Assembly (NCBI RefSeq): GCF_900109725.1
Contig: NZ_FOBC01000019.1
Coordinates: forward strand, 1-64,000
Direction of reading: 5' to 3'
DNA length: 64,000 nt
DNA from: Halomonas daqiaonensis
GTDB lineage: Bacteria; Pseudomonadota; Gammaproteobacteria; Pseudomonadales; Halomonadaceae
The position numbers were made by a program, and so were the translations under genes. Within the stretch, counting starts at the first letter, position 1. Each line of letters begins with the position of its first letter. The notes beneath the pieces are model-generated. The model did not search any database. It had not been told where the DNA came from and was given only the letters and a program-made list of their open reading frames with translations. Positions 27,220 to 36,633 of the stretch are shown here, piece by piece.

Positions 27220-28079
27220 GTGCAAGTTTCGAGACCTGGCGCGATCGCTTCGAGCGGCTGCGCGCCCACAAGGCCTTCGAGCTGACGGTGATCACCATCA
27301 TCGTCGTCTCGGCACTGCTGATCGGCGCCCGGACCTACGAGGAGGAGACCAACCGCTTCCAGGAGTTGATCCTGGCGCTGGACACTGCGGTCACGGTGTT
27401 CTTCCTGGTGGAGATCCTGATCCGCATGGCCGCTGAGCGTCGCCTGCGCGATTTTTTCAGGCGTGGCTGGAACGTGTTCGACTTCCTGATCGTCACCGCC
27501 AGTCTGGTACCCCTGGACGATTCGGAGATGGTTCTGCTGGCTCGATTGTTGCGTATTTTCCGCGTACTGCGCCTGGTGTCGATGATCCCCGAGCTACGCA
27601 TGCTGATCGCTGCACTGTTCAAGTCGATCCCGCGCATGGGCTATGTGGCACTGCTGATGTTCATCATTTTCTACATCTACGGTGCCATCGGCAGCTTCCT
27701 GTTCGCCAGCGTTGACGAGCAGCTGTGGGGCAACATCTCGGTGTCCATGTTGACGTTGTTCCAGGTGGCCACCTTCGAGAGCTGGGCTACAGCAGTGCTT
27801 TATCCAGTCATGGAGGACTACCCCTACGCCTGGATCTACTTCCTCACCTTCATCTTTCTCAACGCCTTCATCTTCCTCAACATGATGATTGGTATCGTGC
27901 TCGACGTGATGCAGAAGGAGAGCCTGGCCATTGAGCTGGAAAACGGGGAGGGCGAGGCCGCCGTACTACATGGCCTGCGCCAAGATGTCAGCCAACTGCG
28001 TGAACAGCTCGACCGCATGGAGGCGACCCTGGGGGCCGGCCGTGGCGATGCCAGAGTTGACAAGCACGGTGGAGACTGA
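27216..28079 (+). CDS. Voltage-gated sodium channel, NaChBac/BacNav type
   Basis: The protein has 287 residues and one six-helix domain. S4 carries arginines every third residue (R110, R113, R116, R119 in LLARLLRIFRVLRLV). S5-pore-S6 follows with the selectivity sequence TFESW (186-190) in LFQVATFESWATAV, close to TLESW of NaChBac and NavAb; the leucine is replaced by phenylalanine. S6 is FLTFIFLNAFIFLNMMIGIVLDVM. Residues 240-280 look like the C-terminal four-helix coiled coil (LRQDVSQLREQLDRMEATL). In halophiles and alkaliphiles such channels admit Na+ for pH homeostasis and motility. The GTG start overlaps serB. The leuA leader follows 14 bases after the stop. Confidence 0.88.
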   Translation: MSASFETWRDRFERLRAHKAFELTVITIIVVSALLIGARTYEEETNRFQELILALDTAVTVFFLVEILIRMAAERRLRDFFRRGWNVFDFLIVTASLVPLDDSEMVLLARLLRIFRVLRLVSMIPELRMLIAALFKSIPRMGYVALLMFIIFYIYGAIGSFLFASVDEQLWGNISVSMLTLFQVATFESWATAVLYPVMEDYPYAWIYFLTFIFLNAFIFLNMMIGIVLDVMQKESLAIELENGEGEAAVLHGLRQDVSQLREQLDRMEATLGAGRGDARVDKHGGD

Positions 28080-28085
28080 TTTTCT
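28057..28085 (+). promoter_or_regulatory. Candidate promoter for the leuA leader
   Basis: TTGACA (28057-28062) and TTTTCT (28080-28085) are 17 bases apart inside and just after the end of the channel gene. Initiation would fall near 28092, so the leader ATG would be at or almost at the 5' end of the RNA. The -10 is poor (3 of 6), so this is tentative. Confidence 0.35.
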
Positions 28086-28092
28086 AGTTGGT

Positions 28093-28152
28093 ATGAAGAC
28101 GACATCTTGCCACCTCGTTCTCGACCTACGACTACTACTAGCCTGCCGCTGA
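28093..28152 (+). CDS. leu operon-type leader peptide (leucine attenuation)
   Basis: The reading frame has 19 codons: MKTTSCHLVLDLRLLLACR. Six codons are leucine; codons 12, 14, 15 and 16 are all CTA, a rare codon in this GC-rich genome where CTG and CTC dominate. This composition is the signature of a ribosome-stalling leader for leucine. It is followed by a long leader and a strong hairpin before leuA. No convincing Shine-Dalgarno precedes the ATG. It is classed as regulatory rather than as making a stable protein. Confidence 0.75.
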   Translation: MKTTSCHLVLDLRLLLACR

Positions 28153-28414
28153 GTGCGACGGGCGGTGCCGCCGCATCGCCACTGGTTCGCTAGCCGCTAG
28201 AGAAAACGTCCTGGTCGAAACGAGGTTCAAGATGTCCACCACAAGCAGTACTGGCCCCATGAATACTGTCGCTGTCGCCGTCCCCCGTGCATGCTCTCAG
28301 GCATGCCGCTGGGAAGCGTCAGACGATTCCGACTTTCACGACGCCCCGCGCGCCTCACGGCCTGCGGGGCGTCGTCGTTTCTGAATGCCGCCGCACACCA
28401 GGGAGAACGCCACC
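28153..28414 (+). promoter_or_regulatory. leuA attenuator leader region with terminator hairpin
   Basis: This stretch separates the leader peptide from leuA. GACGCCCCGC (28340-28349) pairs perfectly with GCGGGGCGTC (28364-28373), followed by GTCGTTTCT: a strong stem with a short T-run, as expected of an attenuator. Upstream, CTAGC in the leader codons (28137-28141) can pair with GCTAG copies near 28190-28199, which may form the alternative structure. No other gene is supported here. Confidence 0.65.
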
Positions 28415-30130
28415 ATGATGCTCGACAACCCCGCCACCAAGTACCGTCCCTTCGTGGCCGTCGACCTGCCCGACCGCCAGTGGCCCAATCGCCGCATCGA
28501 GACGCCGCCGCAGTGGTGCAGCGTCGACCTGCGCGACGGCAACCAGGCGCTGATCGACCCCATGGATCAGGAGCGCAAGCAGCGCCTCTTCGACCTGCTG
28601 GTCAAGATCGGCTTCAAGCAGATCGAGGTCGGCTTCCCATCGGCCTCGCAGACCGATTTCGATTTCGTGCGCACCCTGATCGAGCAGGACAAGGTGCCCG
28701 ATGACGTTGCCATCCAGGTGCTGACCCAGGCTCGGCCTCACCTGATCGATCGCACCTTCGAGGCGCTGAAGGGGGCGAAGAATGCCATCGTCCACGTCTA
28801 TAACGCCACCGACCCGGTCTTCCGCCGCGTGGTCTTCCACGTCAGCAAGGAGGAGTGCATCGAGATCGCCGTCGAAGCGACTACCCAGATTCGTCGCCGC
28901 ATGGAGGAGGCCCCCGAGACCCACTGGACCTTCCAGTACTCGCCGGAGCTGTTCACCACCACCGAGATGGATTTCGCCGTTGAGATCGTCGAGGCGGTGG
29001 CGGGTGTCTACCGGCCGACCGTCGACAAGCGGATGATCGTCAACCTGCCTGCCACGGTGGAGGTCGCCACGCCTAACAACTATGCCGACCAGATCGAGTG
29101 GTTCTGTCGTCACGTCGCCAACCGCGAGAGCCTGATCGTCAGCCTGCACCCCCACAACGATCGCGGTACCGGCGTGGCCGCCGCCGAACTGGGCATCATG
29201 GCCGGTGGTGACCGGGTCGAGGGTACCCTGTTCGGCAACGGCGAGCGCACCGGCAATGTCGACATCGTGACGCTGGCCATGAACCTCTACACCCAGGGCG
29301 TTCACCCGGGGCTTGATTTCTCCAATATCACGCCGATCATGCGCGAGGTGGAGCACTGCAACCAGTTGCCGGTGCACCCGCGACATCCCTATGTCGGCGA
29401 CCTGGTGTTCACGGCGTTCTCCGGCTCTCACCAGGATGCCATCAAGAAGGGCATGGCCGAGCGTCGTGAACACCCGGATGCTGTCTGGGGAGTTCCCTAC
29501 CTGCCCATCGACCCGCTGGATGTCGGCCGTAGTTACGAGGCGGTGATCCGCGTCAACAGCCAGTCCGGCAAGGGTGGGGTATCCTACCTGCTCGAGCAGG
29601 AGCACGGTATCGAGCTGCCGCGCCGGCTCTCCATGGAGTTCAGTCAGGTGGTGCAGGAGGTGGCCGACCGCCTGGGGCGCGAGATTACCTCGCAGATGAT
29701 CTACCAGGCCTTCGTCGACGAGTACCTGGCCAAGGTTTCGCCCTTTGCGCTGGCTGGCCATCGCCTCTCCTCCGAGCCTGATAGCCCGAAGGTGCATCTG
29801 GAGGCGACCATCGATGAGGACGGCGAGCGTCGTACCATTCAGGGAGAGGGCAATGGTCCGTTGGCCGCCTTCATCAAGGCGCTGGCCGCCGCCGGTCATG
29901 ACGTGGAAATCATCGACTACCACGAGCACTCCCGGGGTCAGGGGGCCGATGCCGAAGCGATCGCCTATGTGGAGGTGCGTGCTGGCAACGAGGCGGTCTT
30001 CGGTGTAGGAACCGACGAGAGCATTACCAGCGCCTCCATGAAGGCGGTGATGAGCGCCCTCAATCGCCACCTCTCCACCCGGGCCCCGGCGCCCAACGTC
30101 ACCGAAGATAGCCTGGCCGGGGCGAAGTAG
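28415..30130 (+). CDS. leuA: 2-isopropylmalate synthase LeuA (long type)
   Basis: The 571-residue enzyme condenses acetyl-CoA with 2-oxoisovalerate as the first step of leucine synthesis. The HMGL-like barrel starts [21 protein letters not shown] and has the metal-binding [16 protein letters not shown]. The C-terminal regulatory domain (from about 440) contains [23 protein letters not shown], where leucine feedback acts. The N-terminal [20 protein letters not shown] marks the long LeuA2-type enzyme of pseudomonads and actinobacteria. The start is the ATGATG at 28415 with GGGAG upstream. The upstream leader predicts leucine attenuation. Confidence 0.94.
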   Translation: MMLDNPATKYRPFVAVDLPDRQWPNRRIETPPQWCSVDLRDGNQALIDPMDQERKQRLFDLLVKIGFKQIEVGFPSASQTDFDFVRTLIEQDKVPDDVAIQVLTQARPHLIDRTFEALKGAKNAIVHVYNATDPVFRRVVFHVSKEECIEIAVEATTQIRRRMEEAPETHWTFQYSPELFTTTEMDFAVEIVEAVAGVYRPTVDKRMIVNLPATVEVATPNNYADQIEWFCRHVANRESLIVSLHPHNDRGTGVAAAELGIMAGGDRVEGTLFGNGERTGNVDIVTLAMNLYTQGVHPGLDFSNITPIMREVEHCNQLPVHPRHPYVGDLVFTAFSGSHQDAIKKGMAERREHPDAVWGVPYLPIDPLDVGRSYEAVIRVNSQSGKGGVSYLLEQEHGIELPRRLSMEFSQVVQEVADRLGREITSQMIYQAFVDEYLAKVSPFALAGHRLSSEPDSPKVHLEATIDEDGERRTIQGEGNGPLAAFIKALAAAGHDVEIIDYHEHSRGQGADAEAIAYVEVRAGNEAVFGVGTDESITSASMKAVMSALNRHLSTRAPAPNVTEDSLAGAK

Positions 30131-30170
30131 TCGAGAGACGGCTGATTCGGCCCACGACACCGTGAGTTAT

Positions 30171-30202
30171 AACCCCCAATGCCTTGAGCCTTGGGGGTTT
30201 CT
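30171..30202 (+). terminator. Intrinsic terminator after leuA
   Basis: AACCCCCAA (30171-30179) pairs with TTGGGGGTT (30191-30199) around an 11-base loop, followed by TCTTCT. It lies 40 bases after the leuA stop and before the end of the convergent epmB gene. It could work in both directions. Confidence 0.75.
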
Positions 30203-30229
30203 TCTGGCTTACAGCTTATAGCTTCCCGT

Positions 30230-31270
30230 TCAAAGGGGTGTCTTGCTCGTCTCACCGGGTATCTCCCTTACCAGCCGCGGCATCAGGAAACCTGGCAGTA
30301 CCTCCCGAAGGCCCGCGACCAGTTCGCGGGCCTGGTCGTCGGAGACGTCGAAATGGGCCGCCCCGGCCACCGGGTCGAGCACGTGTAGGTAGTAGGGCAG
30401 GATGCCGGCCTCGAACAGCCGCTCGGACAGTGCTGCCAGGGACTCTACCGAGTCGTTGACGCCCTGCAGCAGCACGCTCTGGTTGAGCAGCGTCACGCCG
30501 GCGGCGCTCAGACGTTGGCATGCCGCGATGACCGCCTCGTCGATCTCGTTGGCATGGTTGATGTGCAGCACCATGACCGTCTGCAGGCGGGTGGTGGCGA
30601 GCCAACCGAGCAGGGCGTCGTCGATGCGATCGGGGATGACCACTGGCAGTCGGGTGTGGATCCGCAGCCGCTTCAGGTGGGGGACGGCCTCCAGCCGCTC
30701 GACCAGCCAGGCCAGCTGTCGATCGCTGGCGGCCAGGGGATCGCCGCCGGAGAGGATGGCCTCGTGGAGCGATGCGTCGGCTCGCAGGTAGTCCAGGGTG
30801 GTGTCCCACTGGGCCCGCGAGGGGGCGTTCTCCTCGTAGGGAAAGTGGCGGCGGAAGCAGTAGCGGCAGTTCACCGCGCAGGCGGGGCTCGTGATGAGCA
30901 GTACCCGGCCGGCATACTTGTGGATCAGCCCCGGCGCGGGCGCATGCTCGGCCTCGGCCAGGGGATCGGCCACATAGCCGGCCATCGGCACTGCTTCCTC
31001 AGCCAGTGGCAGCACCTGCTTCAGCAGGGGGTCGGACGGATCGCCGAGGCGCATGCGCGCCAGGTAGGCCTCGGGCACGCGCACCTCGAACAGCGCATGG
31101 CCCACCTCGGCACCCGGCAACCAGGCCTCGTCGAGCCCTAGGCGGCGGCACAACTCACGAGGGTCGCGGATCGCCCTGGCCAGTTGGGTCTGCCAGCGTG
31201 CCTGGATGGCCAGGGGGCTGGGCTCATGCCGGTCGGGACGCTGCAAAAGGGCGCTGCTTCGGGTTATCAT
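30230..31270 (-). CDS. epmB: EF-P lysine 2,3-aminomutase EpmB
   Basis: The 346-residue radical SAM enzyme converts (S)-alpha-lysine to (R)-beta-lysine, used to modify EF-P. The cluster motif is CAVNCRYCFRR (C-x3-C-x2-C) in LLITSPACAVNCRYCFRRHFPYEEN; AILSGGDPLAASDRQLAWL is the glycine-rich SAM-binding loop. The C-terminus has YYLHVLDPVAGAAHFDV, the PLP-lysine-containing region in aminomutases being less clear in EpmB. The ATG at 31270 (MITRSSALLQ) is used; an ATG three codons earlier also exists. It is divergent from efp. Confidence 0.9.
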   Translation of the reverse strand: MITRSSALLQRPDRHEPSPLAIQARWQTQLARAIRDPRELCRRLGLDEAWLPGAEVGHALFEVRVPEAYLARMRLGDPSDPLLKQVLPLAEEAVPMAGYVADPLAEAEHAPAPGLIHKYAGRVLLITSPACAVNCRYCFRRHFPYEENAPSRAQWDTTLDYLRADASLHEAILSGGDPLAASDRQLAWLVERLEAVPHLKRLRIHTRLPVVIPDRIDDALLGWLATTRLQTVMVLHINHANEIDEAVIAACQRLSAAGVTLLNQSVLLQGVNDSVESLAALSERLFEAGILPYYLHVLDPVAGAAHFDVSDDQARELVAGLREVLPGFLMPRLVREIPGETSKTPL

Positions 31271-31378
31271 GCGGCACACCAGTCAATGCGAACGGGAGCA
31301 AGCGCCCCGTCGAACTTCATCTGCTTACGCGCGCCCCCGGCCATTGCCGGTGGCGCGCTCGAATATGGGTAAGACATC

Positions 31379-31945
31379 ATGGCCAACTATTCTACCAACG
31401 AATTCAAGGGCGGGCTGAAGGTGATGCTGGACGGTGATCCGTGCAGCATCGTCGAGAACGAGCTGGTCAAGCCCGGCAAGGGGCAGGCCTTCAATCGCGT
31501 CAAGCTGCGCAACCTGATGACCGGCCGCGTCTGGGAGCGCACCTTCAAGTCCGGCGACTCTCTGGAGGCCGCCGATGTCCTCGAGCTGGAAATGGAGTAC
31601 CTCTACAACGACGGTGACATGTGGTATTTCATGAAGACCGATGGCTCCTTCGAGCAGTATGCCGTGGAGAAGAAGGCCCTGGGGGATACCGAGAAGTGGC
31701 TCAAGGAGCAGGTTCCCTACACTGTGACGCTGTGGAACGATAACGTGATCAACGTCAGTCCGCCGAATTTCATCGAGCTGCAAGTGACCGAGACCGATCC
31801 GGGCCTCAAGGGTGATACCGCCCAGGGCGGCTCCAAGCCAGCAGTCCTTTCATCAGGCGCGGTGGTCAAGGTCCCCCTTTTCATCGAGGAGGGCGAGGTT
31901 CTCAAGGTGGATACGCGCACCGGTGAGTACGTCTCCCGCGCCTGA
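31379..31945 (+). CDS. efp: Elongation factor P
   Basis: The 188-residue protein has three OB-like beta domains and relieves ribosome stalling at polyproline. The modification loop VKPGKGQAF places lysine 34 at the tip, the residue that is beta-lysylated by EpmA/EpmB. Signature [21 protein letters not shown] at the C-terminus is standard. epmA starts at the efp stop and epmB is divergent, so target and modifiers are clustered. Confidence 0.96.
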   Translation: MANYSTNEFKGGLKVMLDGDPCSIVENELVKPGKGQAFNRVKLRNLMTGRVWERTFKSGDSLEAADVLELEMEYLYNDGDMWYFMKTDGSFEQYAVEKKALGDTEKWLKEQVPYTVTLWNDNVINVSPPNFIELQVTETDPGLKGDTAQGGSKPAVLSSGAVVKVPLFIEEGEVLKVDTRTGEYVSRA

Positions 31946-32919
31946 TGGTCGACGACTGGCGTCCTACGGCAGCCCTCGAGACCCTGCGCGAGCGTGCTCG
32001 GCTGCTGGCGAGGGTGCGCGCCTTCTTCGCCGATCGTGGGGTGCTGGAAGTCGAGACACCGGTGCTGGGTCACGGCGGTAGTACCGATGTCCATCTGGCC
32101 TCTCTCTCTGCCGAGGCCACCACCCCGGTCGGACGCCAGCGGCTCTGGCTGCAGACCTCACCGGAATTCCACATGAAGCGGCTTCTGGCAGCCGGCAGCG
32201 GGCCGATCTTCCAGCTGGCCAGGAGCTTTCGTGACGGTGAGGTGGGCCGGCGCCACAACCTCGAGTTCACCATGCTGGAGTGGTATCGCCCCGGGCTGGA
32301 TCTCGACCAGCTGATCGAGGAGACCGCTACGCTGGTGAGCACCGTGCTGGGCCGTGACCTCGGACAGTCGCGGCGGCGTCGCTACCGCGAGCTGTTCCGC
32401 GAGTCCCTGGCCATCGACCCCTTCACTGTGCCCCTCGAAATGCTGAGGCGCCTGGCCGGGCAGCGGGGTGGTCTGGACATGGCCAACAGTGATCGCGAGG
32501 GTTGCCTGGACCTGCTGATGAGCCTCGAAATCGAGCCCTACCTCGGGCGAGCTAGTCTGGATGTGGTCGTGGACTATCCGGCCAGTCAGGCCGCCCTGGC
32601 GCGCCATCATCGCGACCCCGAGGATGGCGCCTGGGTGGCTTCGCGCTTCGAGCTCTATCTGGAGGGGCTGGAGCTGGCCAACGGTTATGACGAGCTCACC
32701 GACGCCGAGGAACAGGCGGCGCGCTTCGCCGCGGACAACGCCGCACGTCGTGCCGCGGGCCTGCCCGAGGTAGATGTGGACCACCGTCTGCTGGCGGCCC
32801 TGGTCAGTGGCATGCCCGAAGGCAGCGGCGTTGCGCTGGGTCTCGACCGGCTGATCCAGCTGGCGCTGGGCAAGCAGAGCGTGGCGGAGGTGATGGCCTT
32901 CGCCACATCGCGCTGTTAG
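31945..32919 (+). CDS. epmA: EF-P--(R)-beta-lysine ligase EpmA
   Basis: The 324-residue protein is homologous to the catalytic domain of class II lysyl-tRNA synthetase without the anticodon-binding domain. Class II motifs: motif 1 near [18 protein letters not shown], motif 2 [26 protein letters not shown], motif 3 [16 protein letters not shown]. It activates (R)-beta-lysine and attaches it to K34 of EF-P. Its ATG overlaps the last base of the efp stop. The 3' end overlaps psd on the opposite strand by a few bases. Confidence 0.93.
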   Translation: MVDDWRPTAALETLRERARLLARVRAFFADRGVLEVETPVLGHGGSTDVHLASLSAEATTPVGRQRLWLQTSPEFHMKRLLAAGSGPIFQLARSFRDGEVGRRHNLEFTMLEWYRPGLDLDQLIEETATLVSTVLGRDLGQSRRRRYRELFRESLAIDPFTVPLEMLRRLAGQRGGLDMANSDREGCLDLLMSLEIEPYLGRASLDVVVDYPASQAALARHHRDPEDGAWVASRFELYLEGLELANGYDELTDAEEQAARFAADNAARRAAGLPEVDVDHRLLAALVSGMPEGSGVALGLDRLIQLALGKQSVAEVMAFATSRC

Positions 32920-33752
32920 AAGCTTCCCAGCGACTGCCCCATCTGTACCTTGGCGCCGGGCTCAAGGGAATCGGCGAAAGTGACCGGCTCGGCGAAGGCC
33001 ATCACTACCGTGGAGCCTAGCTTGAAGCGCCCCATCTCCTCGCCCTTCTCCAGCCGTACCGGCGTATCGAAGCGGATTCGCTGCACGCCGTCTCGGGGCA
33101 GGGGCGTGATCTGACCGGCCCATACCGTCTCGATGGCGGCGACAATCATCGCCCCCACCAGCACCACTACCATGGGGCCCTGCTCGGTATCGAAGTGGCA
33201 CACCAGCCGCTCGTTGCGGGCGAAGAGGTTGGGAACATGCTTGGTGGTGGCGGCGTTTACCGAGAAGAGCCGGCCCGGAACATAGACCATCTCCCTCAGG
33301 GTGCCACCCATTGGCATGTGGACGCGGTGGTAGTCGCTTGGCGAGAGATAGATGGTCGCAAAGCTGCCACCGAGGTAGCGGCGGGCCGCTTCGCCGTAAC
33401 CGCCGAGCAGCTCCATCAGCGAAAAGCGGTGTCCCTTGGCCTGGAGCAGCTGGCCGGCATCGATGGCGCCGAACTGCGATAGGGTCCCGTCGGCGGGAGA
33501 GGCCAGACCTTCGCCGATAGGGCGGGCGTCTTCCTCCAGGGCGCGAGTAAAGAAGTCGTTGAAGGTGGCATAGGCCGTGGGATCGGACTCGATGGCCTCG
33601 TTCATATCGACCTTGAACTGCCGGATGAAGGCCTTGATCAGGGCGTTCTTCAGCCAGGGCAGTCGGCAGTCGGCAAGCCCGCCCACCAGCCGTGAGAGCA
33701 GGTGGTGGGGGATGGGGTACTGGATCAGGGAAAACAGCTTGGCTAGGGACAC
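32916..33752 (-). CDS. psd: Phosphatidylserine decarboxylase proenzyme
   Basis: This 278-residue pyruvoyl enzyme self-cleaves at LGST (245-248, in [13 protein letters not shown]), giving beta and alpha chains. Other catalytic positions are in [22 protein letters not shown] and [11 protein letters not shown]. It forms phosphatidylethanolamine at the inner membrane. The start is GTG (33752) with a weak GAGGA upstream. It is last in a probable rsgA-sseA-psd operon. Confidence 0.93.
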   Translation of the reverse strand: MSLAKLFSLIQYPIPHHLLSRLVGGLADCRLPWLKNALIKAFIRQFKVDMNEAIESDPTAYATFNDFFTRALEEDARPIGEGLASPADGTLSQFGAIDAGQLLQAKGHRFSLMELLGGYGEAARRYLGGSFATIYLSPSDYHRVHMPMGGTLREMVYVPGRLFSVNAATTKHVPNLFARNERLVCHFDTEQGPMVVVLVGAMIVAAIETVWAGQITPLPRDGVQRIRFDTPVRLEKGEEMGRFKLGSTVVMAFAEPVTFADSLEPGAKVQMGQSLGSF

Positions 33753-33808
33753 GAAGGAATCGATCCTCGAAGGAGTGGTGTTTTAAAAGAGTAGCTGCGT
33801 CTTCCTGC

Positions 33809-34654
33809 TTATGGCTTCTCTATCGGCGTATCGTCGCGGTTGCCCCACTCCTTCCAGGAGCCGGCATAGCCGCGCATCGTCTCGAAGCCCAGTGCCTTGC
33901 CCACCAGCCAGGTGAAGCCGCTGCGGTGGTGGCTCTGGCAGTAGGTAACCACCTCCATATCCGGGGTCAGGCCCAAGGCCTCGAGCTTGGTGATGAGCTC
34001 TGCGTAGTCGCGGAGCCGCAGGCCGTTCTCACGGTCCATGGCCTCGGTCCACTCCATGTTCACCGCTCCGGGAATGTGCCCGAGACGCGCGTTGTTGCCC
34101 TTCTCGCCACGGTACTCCTCGGGGGAGCGGGCATCCCAGATCGCGAACCCTTTCTCGTCCAGGCGCTCCAGGAGTTCGGGGCGATCGATGGCGACCTCGG
34201 GATGCAGGATCTCCGCCTCGTAGTCGCTGGGCGTGGGAGCCTGGGTCTCGGTGGAGACCGGCTGGCCGGCCTCCCGCCAGGCATGGATGCCGCCATTGAG
34301 ATAGGAGGAGCGGGTGTGGCCGATCAGCTCCAGGGTCCACAGCAGGCGACCAGCCCAGCCGCCGCCCTCGTCGTCGTAGGCGACCACATGGGTGTCGCGG
34401 GTCAGGCCGAGTGACGAGAACAGCCTCGAGAGCGCCGCGACCGTGGGCACATCGTTGGGCACGCTGCTACCGGCCGGGTCTTCGCCGCGCATCAGCAAGC
34501 GATGATCCAGGAAGACGGCGCCAGGGACGTGTCCCTCGCCATAGCTCTCGGCCCTGAGCGGCACGTCGATGATCAGCAGCGACGGCTCATCCAAGTGGTC
34601 GGCGAGCTGTTCGGGCTCGATGATCAGCGGGAGCAGGTTGTCTTCGGAACTCAT
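33809..34654 (-). CDS. sseA: Thiosulfate/3-mercaptopyruvate sulfurtransferase (two-domain rhodanese)
   Basis: This 281-residue protein has two rhodanese domains. The N-terminal domain (LIIDVPLRAESYGEGHVPGAVF) lacks the active cysteine; the C-terminal domain (IWDARSPEEYRG... then VVTYCQSHHRSGFTWLV) has it at the start of the CQSHHR loop. It transfers sulfur from thiosulfate or 3-mercaptopyruvate to thiophilic acceptors; the loop does not fix which donor is used. It sits between rsgA and psd on the same strand, with 59 and 56 base gaps. Confidence 0.85.
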   Translation of the reverse strand: MSSEDNLLPLIIEPEQLADHLDEPSLLIIDVPLRAESYGEGHVPGAVFLDHRLLMRGEDPAGSSVPNDVPTVAALSRLFSSLGLTRDTHVVAYDDEGGGWAGRLLWTLELIGHTRSSYLNGGIHAWREAGQPVSTETQAPTPSDYEAEILHPEVAIDRPELLERLDEKGFAIWDARSPEEYRGEKGNNARLGHIPGAVNMEWTEAMDRENGLRLRDYAELITKLEALGLTPDMEVVTYCQSHHRSGFTWLVGKALGFETMRGYAGSWKEWGNRDDTPIEKP

Positions 34655-34713
34655 GATGCACTCTCCTTAAATTCAGCTCCTTGACTCAGGTTCCTTGATG
34701 CGGGTTCATGTCG

Positions 34714-35760
34714 TCAGGCCTCCTCGAGGCTCTCGAGGATGCGCCGATAGCTGGCAAAGCGTTCGGGGTGGATGTCGCCGCGTTCCACGGCGGCGAGCAG
34801 GGCACAACCCGGCTCATGGCGGTGGCGGCAGTCGCGAAAGCGGCAGTGGCCCAGGAGATCGCGGAACTCGACGAAGCCCTCGGTGACCTGTTGCTCGTCC
34901 AGATGGCCCAGGCCGAACTCGCGGATCCCCGGCGAGTCGATGAGCTTGCCGCTACCGGCCTCGGCGGCGTCACCCGGATCGGGGCTCGGCAGCGTGTAGA
35001 GGCGCGCGGTGGTGGTGGTATGCGTGCCCTTGCGCGAGTCCTTCGACAGTGCCCCGATGCGGAGCTCCTCGTCCGGCAGCAGGCAGTCGATCAGCGAGGA
35101 CTTGCCCACGCCGCTCTGGCCCACAAACACGGAGGTGCGTCCGGCCAGCCTGAGGTGCAGCGCCGTAAGGCCATCCTCGCGCTCGGTGGTGGTGGTGACC
35201 ACCGGGTAGCCCAGGGCCTCGTAACGAGCCAGAAGGTCGCGCAGTTCGCCACCGTGCGCCGGCAGTAGGTCGATCTTGTTGAGCACCAGTACCGGGGCGA
35301 TGCCGGTGGCCTCGGCGGCCACCAGGTAGCGATCGATCAAGTTGGCGTGGGGTGCCGGCTCCACCGCGAAGACGATCAGGATCTGGTCGATATTGGCGGC
35401 TACCGGCTTGAGCTGGCCGCGTGCGTCGGGGCGCTCCAGGACGCTGTCGCGCTCGCCCCGGGCTACGACCACCCCGTCGCTGGCATCGTGGGCGGCGCGC
35501 CAGATGACCCTATCGCCGGTCACCAGGCCCTCGAGATTGGCGCGCAGGTGACAACGCACGGCCTTGGCGTCCTCGTCGGGGCGCACATCCAGGGTACGGC
35601 CGAAGTGAGCGATCACTCGGCCGCCCTGTTCGGGCCCATATTCGCCGGCGGCCAGCTTCTCGCCATCCCGGGAATCGCGCCGGTCAGCACGTTGGGCGCG
35701 CTCAGCCTGGACCTTCTCTACACGCCAGCGTTGCTGGCGGCTCAAATTGCGTTTGCTCAT
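34714..35760 (-). CDS. rsgA: Small ribosomal subunit biogenesis GTPase RsgA
   Basis: This 348-residue circularly permuted GTPase has an N-terminal OB domain, G4 LNKIDLL before G1 [12 protein letters not shown]3 [10 protein letters not shown], and a C-terminal zinc knuckle ([15 protein letters not shown]). It acts in late 30S maturation, releasing RbfA. The basic leader [21 protein letters not shown] is usual in this group. It is divergent from orn, as in E. coli, and probably starts the rsgA-sseA-psd operon. Confidence 0.94.
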   Translation of the reverse strand: MSKRNLSRQQRWRVEKVQAERAQRADRRDSRDGEKLAAGEYGPEQGGRVIAHFGRTLDVRPDEDAKAVRCHLRANLEGLVTGDRVIWRAAHDASDGVVVARGERDSVLERPDARGQLKPVAANIDQILIVFAVEPAPHANLIDRYLVAAEATGIAPVLVLNKIDLLPAHGGELRDLLARYEALGYPVVTTTTEREDGLTALHLRLAGRTSVFVGQSGVGKSSLIDCLLPDEELRIGALSKDSRKGTHTTTTARLYTLPSPDPGDAAEAGSGKLIDSPGIREFGLGHLDEQQVTEGFVEFRDLLGHCRFRDCRHRHEPGCALLAAVERGDIHPERFASYRRILESLEEA

Positions 35761-35844
35761 GGGGGCCTGAAGCTCGTTACAATGGCTTCATTGTACTCAT
35801 CCAAGGTGGCCGCTGTCGTCAGCGGACATCATGCGAGGAACCCC

Positions 35845-36453
35845 ATGGCAGAGCACTCTTCATCCGCGACCCCTGACACTCAAGACCCGCGCCGAAATCG
35901 CCTGGTCTGGATTGACCTGGAGATGACCGGACTCGATCCGAACCGTGAGCGGATCATCGAGGTGGCGACCTTGGTCACCGACAGCGAGCTCAATGTCGTC
36001 GCTGAGGGGCCGGTGATCGCGGTGCAGCAGCCCGAGACCCTCCTCGAGGCGATGGACGACTGGAACACCAAGACCCATGGCGCCTCCGGCCTGGTGAAAC
36101 GGGTCAAGGATAGCCTGGTCGACACCGCCGAGGCCGAGCGGCAGACGCTGGCCTTCCTCAAGGCGCATGTCGAGCCCGGTACCTCGCCCATGTGCGGCAA
36201 CAGCATCCACCAGGATCGTCGCTTCCTGGAGCGGGAGATGCCCGAGCTGCTGGCCTTCTTCCACTACCGCAACCTGGATGTCTCTACCGTCAAGGAGCTG
36301 GCCAAGCGCTGGAACCCGGGGGCGCTGGTGGGTTTCGAAAAGCGCAATGTCCACCTGGCCATGGACGATATCAAGGAGTCCATCGCCGAGCTGGCGCACT
36401 ACCGCGGCACTTTCCTGCGCCTGGCCGACGACGAGAGTGACGAGGAGGGGTGA
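35845..36453 (+). CDS. orn: Oligoribonuclease
   Basis: A 202-residue DEDDh exonuclease that degrades 2-5 nucleotide RNAs and pGpG. Exo I is [10 protein letters not shown], Exo [13 protein letters not shown], and Exo III with the catalytic histidine and aspartate is [17 protein letters not shown] (H-x4-D). The start at 35845 ([13 protein letters not shown]) follows GAGGAA; the longer frame upstream is antisense to rsgA. A short disordered N-terminus of about 18 residues precedes the domain. Confidence 0.95.
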   Translation: MAEHSSSATPDTQDPRRNRLVWIDLEMTGLDPNRERIIEVATLVTDSELNVVAEGPVIAVQQPETLLEAMDDWNTKTHGASGLVKRVKDSLVDTAEAERQTLAFLKAHVEPGTSPMCGNSIHQDRRFLEREMPELLAFFHYRNLDVSTVKELAKRWNPGALVGFEKRNVHLAMDDIKESIAELAHYRGTFLRLADDESDEEG

Positions 36454-36631
36454 CAGCGCCGAGCCGCAAGCGCCGAGCCGTTCAATGACGGGCGGCAGGT
36501 TTCTGGGCTGACAACAAGAAAACCGCTGATGCAGCTTTCGTCGAGTTTCTTTTTGACGCCAGGAATGGTGGTGACAGCATCCTGCGGCGCTCGGCGCTCG
36601 GCGCTCGGCGCTCGGCGCTCGGCGCTCGGCG
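36454..36631. other. orn-queG intergenic region with repeat
   Basis: This 178-base gap between convergent genes contains GCGCCGAGC twice (near 36458 and 36471), the reverse complement of the tandem repeat at 36586-36633. The two could fold into a large hairpin and act as a bidirectional terminator or RNA stabiliser. No gene is seen. Confidence 0.4.
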
Positions 36632-36633
36632 CT
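36586..36633. repeat. 7-bp tandem repeat GGCGCTC, about 7 copies
   Basis: Six perfect copies of GGCGCTC (36586-36627) and a partial seventh end exactly at the queG stop codon. Slippage could vary the copy number; a change would not alter QueG because the array is downstream of the stop. Confidence 0.8.

Noticed and set aside
28231..28383. 50-codon open frame MSTTSSTGPMN... between the leader peptide and leuA
   Set aside because: It lacks a Shine-Dalgarno, overlaps the attenuator stem and has no leucine cluster; judged leader RNA.
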